A stretch of 64,000 nt of DNA from Terriglobales bacterium (GTDB taxonomy: Bacteria > Acidobacteriota > Terriglobia > Terriglobales > Acidobacteriaceae), in the NCBI GenBank assembly GCA_035487355.1, contig DATHMF010000073.1:1-64000 (forward strand), in the 5' to 3' direction. The notes below the pieces were generated by a model that saw nothing but the letters and a program-made list of their open reading frames with translations, was not told the DNA's origin and made no database searches. Positions 9,328 to 17,290 of this stretch are shown one piece after another; the stretch's first letter is position 1, and each line of letters begins with the position of its first letter. A program made the translations under genes and the position numbers.

Positions 9328-9462
9328 GGTGGGTGGGCTCGCAATCTGTTGCTTTGGGAAGCAAACTTAACACATTGTGAATCTATTGCGCCAATCGTTG
9401 CAGGTATTTATTAACGGTTGTGATTGGCGCCAGCATGCAGAGTCGGGTACGTGAGAAAAATG

Positions 9463-9495
9463 AAACCGCAGAGGACGCGGAGGAACGCAGAGGCT
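9463..9495. repeat. Dispersed intergenic repeat (CCGCAGAGG family), copy 1
   Basis: A 33-bp word beginning AAACCGCAGAGGACGCGG recurs at 12970-13002 with one difference and, inverted and more diverged, at 17208-17235. All copies are intergenic. Confidence 0.7.
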
Positions 9496-9557
9496 GGGTA
9501 GCACTTGAGCTTTGACGAACTGGGACGATACTGGGAGACATTAATAAAAATGTCGTC

Positions 9558-9586
9558 TTGACAATAGTTGTTATAACGACTAATAT
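9558..9586 (+). promoter_or_regulatory. marR promoter with embedded MarR operator
   Basis: TTGACA (9558-9563), a 17-bp spacer and TAATAT (9581-9586) form a near-consensus sigma-70 promoter. The 18-bp imperfect palindrome TAGTTGTTATAACGACTA (9565-9582) fills the spacer, which is the usual position for a MarR autorepressor site. A related palindrome precedes yceI at 10081. The -10 box ends only 8 bp before the marR ATG. Confidence 0.75.
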
Positions 9587-9594
9587 TTGATTGT

Positions 9595-10065
9595 ATGAAG
9601 GGAGCAGCCCAGACCGAGAGCAAACGGCGGCGCACCGGTTCGGTTGAGGAGGCGGTATTTCTCGAGCTGTTCCGCACCACAGACATGTTGTCACGCGGCG
9701 TGATCCATGTGCTCAAGGCGGAAGATCTTTCTGCGACGCAGTATAACGTGCTGCGAATCCTGCGCGGTGCACCAGAAGGACTGACCTGCGGCGAAATCGG
9801 CAGCCGCATGATTACGCGGGACCCGGACATCACCCGCCTGCTCGACCGCCTGGAGAAGCGCGGCCTGGTTGCACGCTGCCGGGAAACAAAGGACCGGCGC
9901 ATGGTGCTGACCCGGATCTCGCCCGACGGACTCAAGCTCCTGGCCCGGCTCGATGAACCGGTGCAGGAAGCGCACCGCAAGCAATTAGGGCACCTGGGCC
10001 GGCAGCGCCTGCGGCAGCTCATGGAGCTGCTGCAGGAGGCGCGCCGCCAGCTCGAGGCAGCCTGA
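9595..10065 (+). CDS. MarR family winged-helix transcriptional regulator
   Basis: A 156-residue DNA-binding repressor of the MarR family. The winged-helix region reads LSATQYNVLRILRGAPEGLTCGEIGSRM (split here for reading: recognition helix around residues 60-80), followed by the wing DPDITRLLDRLEKRGLV and RETKDRRMVLTRIS, a typical MarR signature. No Cys redox sensor of the OhrR kind is evident at the N-terminus. It precedes yceI and pirin, and the shared palindromes suggest it represses itself and that pair. Its effector cannot be read from sequence. Confidence 0.9.
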   Translation: MKGAAQTESKRRRTGSVEEAVFLELFRTTDMLSRGVIHVLKAEDLSATQYNVLRILRGAPEGLTCGEIGSRMITRDPDITRLLDRLEKRGLVARCRETKDRRMVLTRISPDGLKLLARLDEPVQEAHRKQLGHLGRQRLRQLMELLQEARRQLEAA

Positions 10066-10080
10066 TTTTTTTGGGCAAAT

Positions 10081-10098
10081 TATTTGTTGCAACGAATA
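10081..10098 (+). promoter_or_regulatory. Probable MarR operator upstream of yceI
   Basis: TATTTGTTGCAACGAATA is an imperfect palindrome of the same length and pattern (TA-TTGTT-AACGA-TA) as the one inside the marR promoter at 9565-9582. It lies 46 bp upstream of the yceI start. Confidence 0.6.
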
Positions 10099-10144
10099 TC
10101 GTGTTAACGAATCAAATAGGAGAAGAAAGGAAAGGACAAACACT

Positions 10145-10708
10145 ATGAGCACACTGGCTACACCACAAATCGCTACCACAACCACAACCTGGAACATTGA
10201 CCCCGTGCACTCGACTGCTGAGTTCAAGGTCAAGCACATGATGATCTCGAACGTGAAGGGGCAGTTCACCGGCGTCAAGGGCACACTCACCCTGGACGAA
10301 AGCAAGGTCATCAACTCGCGTGTCGAGGCCTCGATCGACGCTGCCTCCATCAACACGCATGAAGCCCAGCGCGATGCGCATCTTAAGAGCGCCGACTTTT
10401 TCGACGTGGAGAAGTTCCCCACGCTTTCTTTCAAGTCCACCCGCATCACCCGCGCCAGCGATGGCGACCTGGCAGTGGCGGGAGATCTGACGATCCACGG
10501 CGTCACACGCAGTGTGGTGTTCACCGTGGAAGGACCGACGGCTCCGGGCAAAGATCCGTGGGGCAATACGCGTGTGGGGTTAACGGCGACCACGAAGATT
10601 AATCGCAAGGACTTCGGCCTGACCTGGAACGCCGCGCTTGAGACCGGTGGGATTCTCGTCGGCGACGACGTGACCATCACGCTGGAGGTCCAGTTCGTGA
10701 AGGCGTGA
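10145..10708 (+). CDS. YceI family lipocalin-like protein
   Basis: YceI proteins are beta-barrels that bind isoprenoid-type lipids; family members respond to acid, osmotic or oxidative stress. The family signature WNIDPVHSTAEFKVKHMMI lies at the N-terminus, followed by FTGVKGTLTLDE and LTIHGVTRSVVF. The 187 residues lack an obvious signal peptide, so this is probably a cytoplasmic member. The start ATG at 10145 follows GGAAAGGACAAACACT. Its stop overlaps the alternative upstream start of the pirin frame, so the two are translationally close and certainly one operon. Confidence 0.92.
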   Translation: MSTLATPQIATTTTTWNIDPVHSTAEFKVKHMMISNVKGQFTGVKGTLTLDESKVINSRVEASIDAASINTHEAQRDAHLKSADFFDVEKFPTLSFKSTRITRASDGDLAVAGDLTIHGVTRSVVFTVEGPTAPGKDPWGNTRVGLTATTKINRKDFGLTWNAALETGGILVGDDVTITLEVQFVKA

Positions 10709-10770
10709 ATCATCCGCCGCTGATACGCATCAAAACAACGCGGCCCGGCGGCGCAGAAAGGGGAAAAATT

Positions 10771-11676
10771 ATGTCGCTCCGTCCAGTTAAAGAAATTATT
10801 CAAACCAAGCAGACCATCGAGGGCGCGGGTGTGAAACTACAGCGCGCCTTCGGCTTCGGCAAAACCAAGGATTTCGATCCCTTCCTGCTGCTCGACGATT
10901 TCCGCAACGACAAGCCGGAAGATTACCAGGCGGGATTTCCCTGGCATCCGCACCGGGGGATCGAGACCATCACCTACGTCCTGGCAGGCTCGGTGGAGCA
11001 CGGCGACAGCCTGGGCAACAGAGGCAAAATGACTGCCGGCGACGTGCAGTGGATGACCGCAGGCAGCGGTATTCTGCACCAGGAGATGCCAAGGGGTGAC
11101 ACGCAGGGCCGTATGCACGGCTTCCAACTGTGGGCCAACCTGCCAGCATCGCTGAAGATGACCGATCCGCGGTATCAGGACATCCCGTCGAGTGCGATTC
11201 CCGAGATCACTGACGATGATGGCACCAGCGTGCGCGTCATCTGCGGCGAGTTCTGGGGCAAGAAGGGACCGGTCGAGGGCGTGGCCGCCGATCCGAACTA
11301 CCTGGATGTGTCGGTCCCGCCCGGCCAGAGGAAGCGGCTCAAGGTGGAAACCACGCGGAATGCTTTCGCGTATGTTTTCGCCGGATCGGGCACGTTCCGC
11401 GAGGCCTCAGCTCCGCGTGCGGTTTTAACGGAGCCGGCCACCGACCCCAACGCCCCGGCCAAGTACGACGTCAGCAATCACTCGCTGGTGCTGTTTGGCC
11501 GCGGCGACGAGATCACGGTTCAGGCCGGCGACGAGGGTATCCGCTTCCTGCTGGTGTCAGGCAAGCCGATCGAGGAGCCGGTTGCCTGGTACGGCCCGAT
11601 TGTGATGAACACGCAGGAAGAATTGCGTCAGGCAATCGGTGAATTGCACACCGGCGGCTTCATCAAACATCGCTGA
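10771..11676 (+). CDS. Pirin family bicupin protein
   Basis: Metal-binding bicupin; bacterial pirins include quercetin dioxygenase-like enzymes and redox-related regulators. The N-terminal cupin shows FDPFLLLDDFRN, HPHRGIETITYVL with the metal-binding HxH, and GSGILHQEMP with the remaining His and Glu ligands. A second cupin occupies the C-terminal half. The ATG at 10771 is preceded by AAAGGGGAAAAATT, a clear ribosome-binding site, so it is preferred over an in-frame GTG at 10705 overlapping yceI. A strong terminator follows. Confidence 0.92.
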   Translation: MSLRPVKEIIQTKQTIEGAGVKLQRAFGFGKTKDFDPFLLLDDFRNDKPEDYQAGFPWHPHRGIETITYVLAGSVEHGDSLGNRGKMTAGDVQWMTAGSGILHQEMPRGDTQGRMHGFQLWANLPASLKMTDPRYQDIPSSAIPEITDDDGTSVRVICGEFWGKKGPVEGVAADPNYLDVSVPPGQRKRLKVETTRNAFAYVFAGSGTFREASAPRAVLTEPATDPNAPAKYDVSNHSLVLFGRGDEITVQAGDEGIRFLLVSGKPIEEPVAWYGPIVMNTQEELRQAIGELHTGGFIKHR

Positions 11677-11693
11677 ACCGCGCCAAAACAAAG

Positions 11694-11732
11694 AGCCCTG
11701 CGCTACCATCGGAGCGCAGGGCTTTGTTTTTT
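11694..11732 (+). terminator. Rho-independent terminator of the yceI-pirin operon
   Basis: AGCCCTGCGCT (11694-11704) pairs with AGCGCAGGGCT (11713-11723) across an 8-nt loop and is followed by TTGTTTTTT. Confidence 0.92.
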
Positions 11733-11826
11733 ATCCTCAGAGAGTCTGCAAAAACAGAGTTGGAGTTTCTTCCAAAAGCTGGCTATTCTTATCCTCGCGC
11801 TGGTGGTGTAATGCGAGGGGAGTGAT

Positions 11827-12744
11827 GTGAAGAAACTTAAGTTCCTGGTTTCGTTGCGAAAGCGAGAAAGCAGCTATCAGAGGCAGAATGCTGCCGCCGT
11901 ACAGGAGGCAGCCAATCGCCTTGGGGTGGAAGTCGAAGTCGTTTTTGCCGTAAACGACGCAATCGACCAGGGCGACAAGTTGCTGAAAGTCATCCATTCT
12001 TCGCACGATTTAAGGCCTGACGGAATACTGTGCGCTCCCGTCGGGACCACCATGCTGCAAGTGGCACGCTCTGCCGCGGCAGCCGGTATGGGTTGGGCGA
12101 TCCTGAGCCGTGAAGCCGCCTATATTGAAGACTTTCGTCGCAGCTATAAGACCCCGATGTTTTCCGTTCGCATTGACCACAAGGAGGTTGGGCGAATCCA
12201 AGCAAGGCAAATGGGAGCTTTCCTTCCACAGGGTGGCTTGGCTCTGTGTCTGCTTGGTCCTAGCGGTCATCCCAATACGGAAGAGCGCTTGAGTTCCATG
12301 CTGAGCGTTAAACCCGCCAATATTCAGGTGAAAACCTTGACGACGGATTGGACCCAGGAGGGCGCATCCAAGGCCGTGACACGCTGGTTGCGGCTGGGGA
12401 CCCGGCACGACGCACCGGTAAATCTGGTGGCTGCACAAAATGACGAAATGGCAATCGGTGCGCGGCAGGCCCTTCGACAGGACGTGCCTAAGCGTGAACT
12501 GGAGTCGTGGATGAATCTGCCTTATCTCGGCTCCCTGTGTTGTCCTGATACTGGCCCGGAGTGGATTCGCCAAGGTTTGCTGACTGCTTCCATTATTAAT
12601 CCATCAACCGCCGATGTTGCCCTTGAGATGATGGTGCGGGCAATTCAAACCCATACCCAGCCGCCGGAGCGTACGGTGCTTTCTCCAGCGTCTTACCCGG
12701 AAATAGAAAAGCTGGCCGCAAGACCTGCGCCACGCTCCAGTTAA
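11827..12744 (+). CDS. Periplasmic-binding-protein-like substrate-binding domain protein
   Basis: The 305 residues follow the type I periplasmic binding fold of sugar ABC transporters and LacI-type regulators: KFLVSLRKRESSYQRQNAAAVQEAA, DGILCAPVGTTML, KEVGRIQARQMGAFLP and VAAQNDEMAIGARQAL. It has neither a signal peptide nor an N-terminal helix-turn-helix, so it should be a cytoplasmic stand-alone sensor domain. No transporter genes are adjacent. It follows the pirin terminator by about 90 bp and a tRNA-Met lies downstream on the other strand. Ligand unknown. Confidence 0.65.
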   Translation: MKKLKFLVSLRKRESSYQRQNAAAVQEAANRLGVEVEVVFAVNDAIDQGDKLLKVIHSSHDLRPDGILCAPVGTTMLQVARSAAAAGMGWAILSREAAYIEDFRRSYKTPMFSVRIDHKEVGRIQARQMGAFLPQGGLALCLLGPSGHPNTEERLSSMLSVKPANIQVKTLTTDWTQEGASKAVTRWLRLGTRHDAPVNLVAAQNDEMAIGARQALRQDVPKRELESWMNLPYLGSLCCPDTGPEWIRQGLLTASIINPSTADVALEMMVRAIQTHTQPPERTVLSPASYPEIEKLAARPAPRSS

Positions 12745-12793
12745 GTTCGCAGTTTCAGGCAGACTAGAGGCTTGAAAGTTATTGGAGAAATTC

Positions 12794-12870
12794 TGGTGGC
12801 GGCGGTAGGACTCGAACCTACGACCTACGGATTATGAGACCGTCGCTCTAACCACCTGAGCTACACCGCC
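12794..12870 (-). tRNA. tRNA-Met (CAU)
   Basis: Read on the minus strand: acceptor GGCGGTG pairs with CGCCGCC (one G-U), D-arm GCTC/GAGC, anticodon loop CTCATAA giving CAU, T-arm GTAGG-TTCGAGT-CCTAC, discriminator A and an encoded CCA. The first acceptor pair G1-C72 is Watson-Crick, which fits an elongator rather than an initiator tRNA, although a CAU anticodon later modified for Ile cannot be excluded. Confidence 0.93.
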
Positions 12871-12969
12871 ACGGCAAACTGCTTAAGAAGGGTTACGGGC
12901 TTCGCCCGCTTAGTGCGGGAATTTATTTATTTTACCATTCGGCTTCCTGCGCTCCCACTTTCTAAAATT

Positions 12970-13002
12970 AAACCGCAGAGGGCGCGGAGGAACGCAGAGG
13001 CT
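12970..13002. repeat. Dispersed intergenic repeat (CCGCAGAGG family), copy 2
   Basis: Differs from 9463-9495 at one of 33 positions (GAGGGCGCGG against GAGGACGCGG). It abuts the 3' end of the Ig-repeat gene. Confidence 0.7.
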
Positions 13003-13013
13003 TTTTGCAGAGC

Positions 13014-15434
13014 CTAGCGTGGTCTGGGGGTGTGATTCATCACGCTGGGCGCGGATGAGCTTTGTTGGAACGTGGCATCGCCAAAGTAAGTCGCAACAAT
13101 ATTGTGCTTACCGAGGCCAACCTGTAAGGGTTCAAACATGACGACCTGTGTACTGCCGGTTTGGGGAAGGCTGACGTTAGGACCAAGCGGCACGCCATTA
13201 TCTACGAGCGCCACGTTTCCGCTCGGTATTCCGGAGGCGGTTGAAACCGTTACGGTCATGGTGATGGTCTGTTTCAGGTGCACTTTGCCGAGCTCCTGCC
13301 CCGGAGTCCGGTTGGCTACGGCAACGTTCGAGATGGTCGTCGTGGTAGCCGTTGAGCCGCTGCCGTATATGAATTGATTCAATACGGGCGAAGTGCTCGG
13401 GCTGAAGTTTGTATCCCCACTATAGACGGCTGTGATGCTGTGTGTCCCCGGCGATAACGATGTAATCGGGGGTGACGCCGCTGTGCCACTGCTCAACGTT
13501 ACTGGAGAACCCAGGTTGGCCACCCCATCCTTGAACTGCACTGTGCCGGTTGGCGTGCCTACACCGAGGGCGACTGCCGCTACCGTTGCTGTGAACGTGG
13601 TTGACTGTCCGAACACCAAAGGATTCGCTGAAGAAGTCAGCGCCGTCGTGCTGCGGGCCCGGTTCACCACCTGTGGATTCGTATTCAGCGATCCGGTGCT
13701 GCCGGTAAAATTCGCATTGCCGCCGTACACCGCATTGATCATATGATTGCCGATCGCCAGGGCAGAGGTGGTGAAGGTTGAGACTCCGTTACTGTTGAGC
13801 GCGACTGTGCCCAGAGCTGTGGTGGAATCGTTGAAGGTGACGCTCCCCGATGGGATGCCACTGCTGGTCACCGTCGCAGTAAATGTGACAGGTTCACCGA
13901 AGTTGGAGGGATTGTTCGATGACGTTAGGGTGGTTGTTGTAGGACAGTTTAGTGTGCATACGATTCCGCCGGCGCCGACTAATATCAAGTCAACGTTGGA
14001 AATGCCCAGATTATTGGTGGTATCGGCGGTCTTGAACTGAATTGTGTTCGTGCCTGGTTGCACCTCAGACAGCGGCACCGGCACTGAGATCGTCTTGGAA
14101 CCACAGGATACGAAGCCACCCTGTGAGAAACAGGCGCCGAAGGGCCAGGGCTGATCATGCCAGACGCCAGTGTTCACGCGATAACTCAAGGTGATGGGGT
14201 TATCGGTGGAATAATTGAAGGTCAGAATGGCGGCGGCTGCTTTATCGATGTTGTAAACGCCCGACACCATGAGGGTGAGCGGCGGACCGCCAGGCGAAAG
14301 CGGCCAACCCAGGTTGAGCAACCCAGGATATCCAGGACCAACGAGCGAGAGCCGGTCCAGAACATCAAAGGCGAGATCGCGAGGCAGTATCGGGCCATCA
14401 AAGGCGAGATTGTCCCAGGTGAAGGTGTGGGTGCCCTGGTCGGGGCCGTCTTTGTCGCCGTTGTAGTGGACATCTTCCAGCCAAACCAAGCCACGGGTGA
14501 GCGTAAGGCTCATATTTGTAATGACCGCAATCTTCTTCAGAGGACCGGCCGCGCCGGCATCAACGCCGTAGACATCAATTTCATTCTGCGAGACACGCAG
14601 CTCGAAGTGATTCATGTCTCCCGGTCCGGATGACGCCTTCACACAACCGACGACCTGTACCGAGATCGGGCCCGGGGTGACATCTGTGAAAGAATCGTTC
14701 GTGGCATAGTTGTTGATGACATCTGCTGAACCGACCGAGATGACCGAGACGCTGATCGGATACTCCGGACAGGCAGGCCGGATGCCACAGCCGGGATCCC
14801 CGAACGCTGGACAGAAGGCGTCAAAGCGAACGCCAAAACCATCCTTAGGGACCTCTTGCAACGAGCTGAAGTGAGTGAAGGGCGCCGGCATAGGCTTATC
14901 GGTGTACCAGAACTCCGGCCAGGCGCGATGGGCGCCGTGGCTGTCGTCGCTCACGTCAAAGGCGACGGTGCCGGTGCGCCCGGCGATGTCGAAGGGCTGC
15001 TTGGGATACATGGCCAGCGAGGTCACGCCGTGCTGATCGGTCTGCGCCTCGACGACCTGGCCGTTGCAGATGGCGACATCGTTGGGAGGTTGAACCGAAA
15101 CACTCACCCCGCACTTCTGCATGATGGTCGGCGACGCATCGTAGTATTGGCCCTGCCCCGAGTTGACTCCTCCGAGCAGCCGGGAAACACCCCATACGGT
15201 GCCGTTCAGGTCTCCGGAGCGATTCCCGGTTCCGGCCGGCTGGTCGAAGGTGTCGCAGAATGCCGGGACCGCGCCCGGAGCGCTAAGGAATGAACATGCC
15301 GACGGCGAGGACGACTGCACTGGCTGGGTTTGTCCCGTCGAGACGGTGGGCCGCTGAGGCCCAACCTGCGCCAAGGCAGAAGGCAGTGCTGCAATTACTA
15401 GTGCGGTGAGTACCGCCCGAATCCATCTTCCCAC
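13014..15434 (-). CDS. Secreted Ig-like-domain (Big_3_5) repeat protein
   Basis: Large exported protein of about 806 residues. The GTG at 15434 follows TTGGAG and starts a signal peptide (VGRWIRAVLTALVIAALPSALA); a longer frame from 15584 has no such logic. The N-terminal 400 or so residues are a non-repetitive, possibly lectin/glucanase-like beta region (PAFCDTFDQPAG, HRAWPEFWYTDKPMPAP). A middle domain follows, then at least three bacterial Ig-like repeats with the signatures PVTFTATVTSSGIPSGSVTF, THSITAVYSGDTNF and KHNIVATYFGDATF. The protein ends NHTPRPR, like the giant protein at 31-34.7 kb. A role in adhesion or glycan binding is inferred. Confidence 0.8.
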   Translation of the reverse strand: MGRWIRAVLTALVIAALPSALAQVGPQRPTVSTGQTQPVQSSSPSACSFLSAPGAVPAFCDTFDQPAGTGNRSGDLNGTVWGVSRLLGGVNSGQGQYYDASPTIMQKCGVSVSVQPPNDVAICNGQVVEAQTDQHGVTSLAMYPKQPFDIAGRTGTVAFDVSDDSHGAHRAWPEFWYTDKPMPAPFTHFSSLQEVPKDGFGVRFDAFCPAFGDPGCGIRPACPEYPISVSVISVGSADVINNYATNDSFTDVTPGPISVQVVGCVKASSGPGDMNHFELRVSQNEIDVYGVDAGAAGPLKKIAVITNMSLTLTRGLVWLEDVHYNGDKDGPDQGTHTFTWDNLAFDGPILPRDLAFDVLDRLSLVGPGYPGLLNLGWPLSPGGPPLTLMVSGVYNIDKAAAAILTFNYSTDNPITLSYRVNTGVWHDQPWPFGACFSQGGFVSCGSKTISVPVPLSEVQPGTNTIQFKTADTTNNLGISNVDLILVGAGGIVCTLNCPTTTTLTSSNNPSNFGEPVTFTATVTSSGIPSGSVTFNDSTTALGTVALNSNGVSTFTTSALAIGNHMINAVYGGNANFTGSTGSLNTNPQVVNRARSTTALTSSANPLVFGQSTTFTATVAAVALGVGTPTGTVQFKDGVANLGSPVTLSSGTAASPPITSLSPGTHSITAVYSGDTNFSPSTSPVLNQFIYGSGSTATTTTISNVAVANRTPGQELGKVHLKQTITMTVTVSTASGIPSGNVALVDNGVPLGPNVSLPQTGSTQVVMFEPLQVGLGKHNIVATYFGDATFQQSSSAPSVMNHTPRPR

Positions 15435-15875
15435 GGGTATGCTCCAATTCTGTGATGTGGAACCGCGGGGGGAGCCAGCGATTACAGCCAACCACACCTT
15501 AGCTGAATACAGACAGGTAGTATTTGAGGCAAAGTTAAAGATGCTAAGAGGCACACATACTAAATGGAGCCATCTCAGCGGCAAACATTACGTTGGTTTC
15601 ATTCTGTTGTGAATTAGGACGATGACTAAGTGGCCATGGCCAGGGGATTGCGAGTTTTGTCTTCAATCTGCCATCCAAACCCGATTATGAAACAGCCGTT
15701 TCGTTGCCCTTTGTGGTTAATCTTTTATGTTTTTCTGGGACATTTTTCATCCCAGCCCCCATCTAAATCCATCGTATAATGAGAAACATTAGGTTTACGC
15801 CAAATCCTGCCCCCAAACACTAACAGCGAAAGCACGGATCGAGCGTCTAACTATATCTAATCAGGAAATATCTAC
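15435..15875. other. Intergenic region between divergent Ig-repeat and S41 genes
   Basis: About 440 bp without a convincing gene if the GTG start at 15434 is right. It should hold both promoters. A TATAAT at 15775-15780 lies 96 bp before the S41 gene but has no good -35 box at the normal distance. Nothing else stands out. Confidence 0.4.
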
Positions 15876-17093
15876 ATGATGTCCACCCGAGTTAAAGCGG
15901 TTGTTATCGCAATATCAATTACTCTCGTCCTGTTCATGATTGCCGGCGGCCTCGGTGTCTACGCCTCTGCCGGAAAGAGCGAGGGAGCTTACCGAGAACT
16001 GGGCGTTTACAGCGAGGTGCTCTCGCGCATCCGCAGCGAGTATGTGGAAGAGCCCAACATGCCGGCCGTGACCGATGGCGCGCTGCATGGGCTGCTGGAA
16101 TCGCTCGATCCCAACTCCAGCTATCTCTCGCCCGAAGAATATAAGAAGTACAAGGTGCACAAATCAGATGGCAAAGCCGATATTGGCGCCATCGTTTCCA
16201 AGCGCTTTGGTTATGCTGCCATCGTTGCCATCATTCCCGGCGGCCCCTGCGACAAAGCCGGCATTGAGAACGGAGACATTCTGGAAGCCATCGAGGGTAA
16301 GAGTACACGCGAGCTCTCCCTGGCCGAGATTCATGACATGCTTTCCGGCACGCCCGGCTCCAATATCAATTTTTCAGTGGTTCGCGCCCGCCGCGCCGAG
16401 CCGCAAAAGATCACTGTAGTTCGCGACGTGGTCAGCATTCCCGCCACAGAAGACAAGATGCTCGAAGCGGGTGTGGGTTATGTTAAGGTAGATGCCCTCA
16501 ACAAGGGCAAAGCGCAGGAAGTTGCCGCCAAGGTCAAAGAGCTGCAGCACAACGGCGCGAAAAAGTTGATTCTCGATCTGCGCAATGTTGCCGAAGGAGA
16601 GCCCTCGGAAGGGATCGCCGTCGCCAATTTATTCCTGAATCACGGCCTGATTACCTATCTCTCTGGCCAGAAATATGCGCGTGAAAGCTACAACGCAGAT
16701 CCGCAGAAGGCAATTACAACTTTGCCCGTGGTGGTGCTGGTCAACCGCAGCACATTTGGCGCAGCCGAAATCGTAGCTGCCGCCGTTCTCGATAACGCCC
16801 GCGGCGACGTGCTGGGCGACAAGACTTTTGGTAACGGCTCGGTGCAGAAAGTCATCGAGATTCCTGATGGCTCCGCGCTGATTCTTTCTATCGCCAAGTA
16901 CTACACGCCTTCAGGCAAGGCGATTGAAGACAATGCCGTGACCCCGAATATTCTGGTGGCTTCAGAACAGGATGCGCTTGTCCCCGAAGAAGAAGAAGCA
17001 CCTGAGGGCGAACAAGCGAATAAACCCGAGCAGAAGAAAGAGGATGACCAACTGAAACGCGCAGTGGAAGTCCTCAAAAAGCACGCCTCGTAA
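15876..17093 (+). CDS. S41 (C-terminal processing) peptidase homologue, catalytic dyad missing
   Basis: Membrane-anchored periplasmic protein of 405 residues with the CtpA layout: N-terminal hydrophobic anchor (8-30), the S41 lead-in LLESLDPNSSYLSPEEY, a PDZ domain (about 100-185) with the PGGPCDKAGIENGDIL loop, and the S41 core. In active enzymes the core reads S-A-S-E with a Lys 25 residues later in FGKG. Here the equivalent positions are Gly295 (RSTFGAAEIV) and Asn320 (KTFGNGSVQ), so both the nucleophile and the general base are gone although spacing and fold motifs are kept. A non-proteolytic binding or regulatory role is likely. A terminator follows. Confidence 0.85.
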   Translation: MMSTRVKAVVIAISITLVLFMIAGGLGVYASAGKSEGAYRELGVYSEVLSRIRSEYVEEPNMPAVTDGALHGLLESLDPNSSYLSPEEYKKYKVHKSDGKADIGAIVSKRFGYAAIVAIIPGGPCDKAGIENGDILEAIEGKSTRELSLAEIHDMLSGTPGSNINFSVVRARRAEPQKITVVRDVVSIPATEDKMLEAGVGYVKVDALNKGKAQEVAAKVKELQHNGAKKLILDLRNVAEGEPSEGIAVANLFLNHGLITYLSGQKYARESYNADPQKAITTLPVVVLVNRSTFGAAEIVAAAVLDNARGDVLGDKTFGNGSVQKVIEIPDGSALILSIAKYYTPSGKAIEDNAVTPNILVASEQDALVPEEEEAPEGEQANKPEQKKEDDQLKRAVEVLKKHAS

Positions 17094-17138
17094 GCATTAA
17101 GAGAGATGCCAGCAGAGCGTCTCCTGAAAATAAATCAA

Positions 17139-17166
17139 AGCCCGGCTGCGAGCCGGGCTTTTGTTT
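17139..17166 (+). terminator. Rho-independent terminator after the S41 gene
   Basis: AGCCCGGCT (17139-17147), loop GCG, AGCCGGGCT (17151-17159), then TTTGTTT. Confidence 0.92.
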
Positions 17167-17207
17167 GCTCACCGCGGATTTTAATAAATGCAGTTCCAAA
17201 GAAAATC

Positions 17208-17275
17208 CTCTGCGTGCCTCAGCGCCCTCTGCGGTGAATACTAAAATCCGCGTGATCCGTGAAATCCGCGATAAG
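17208..17275. repeat. Composite intergenic repeat: CCGCAGAGG family (inverted) plus AATCCGCGTGATCCGTG family
   Basis: 17208-17235 is a diverged inverted copy of the 9463 and 12970 repeats. 17245-17275 (AATCCGCGTGATCCGTGAAA and onward) matches 34777-34807 and 41819-41849 with a few differences. Both are non-coding words placed between genes. Confidence 0.65.
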
Positions 17276-17290
17276 CAGTTGGAGTTGTTT

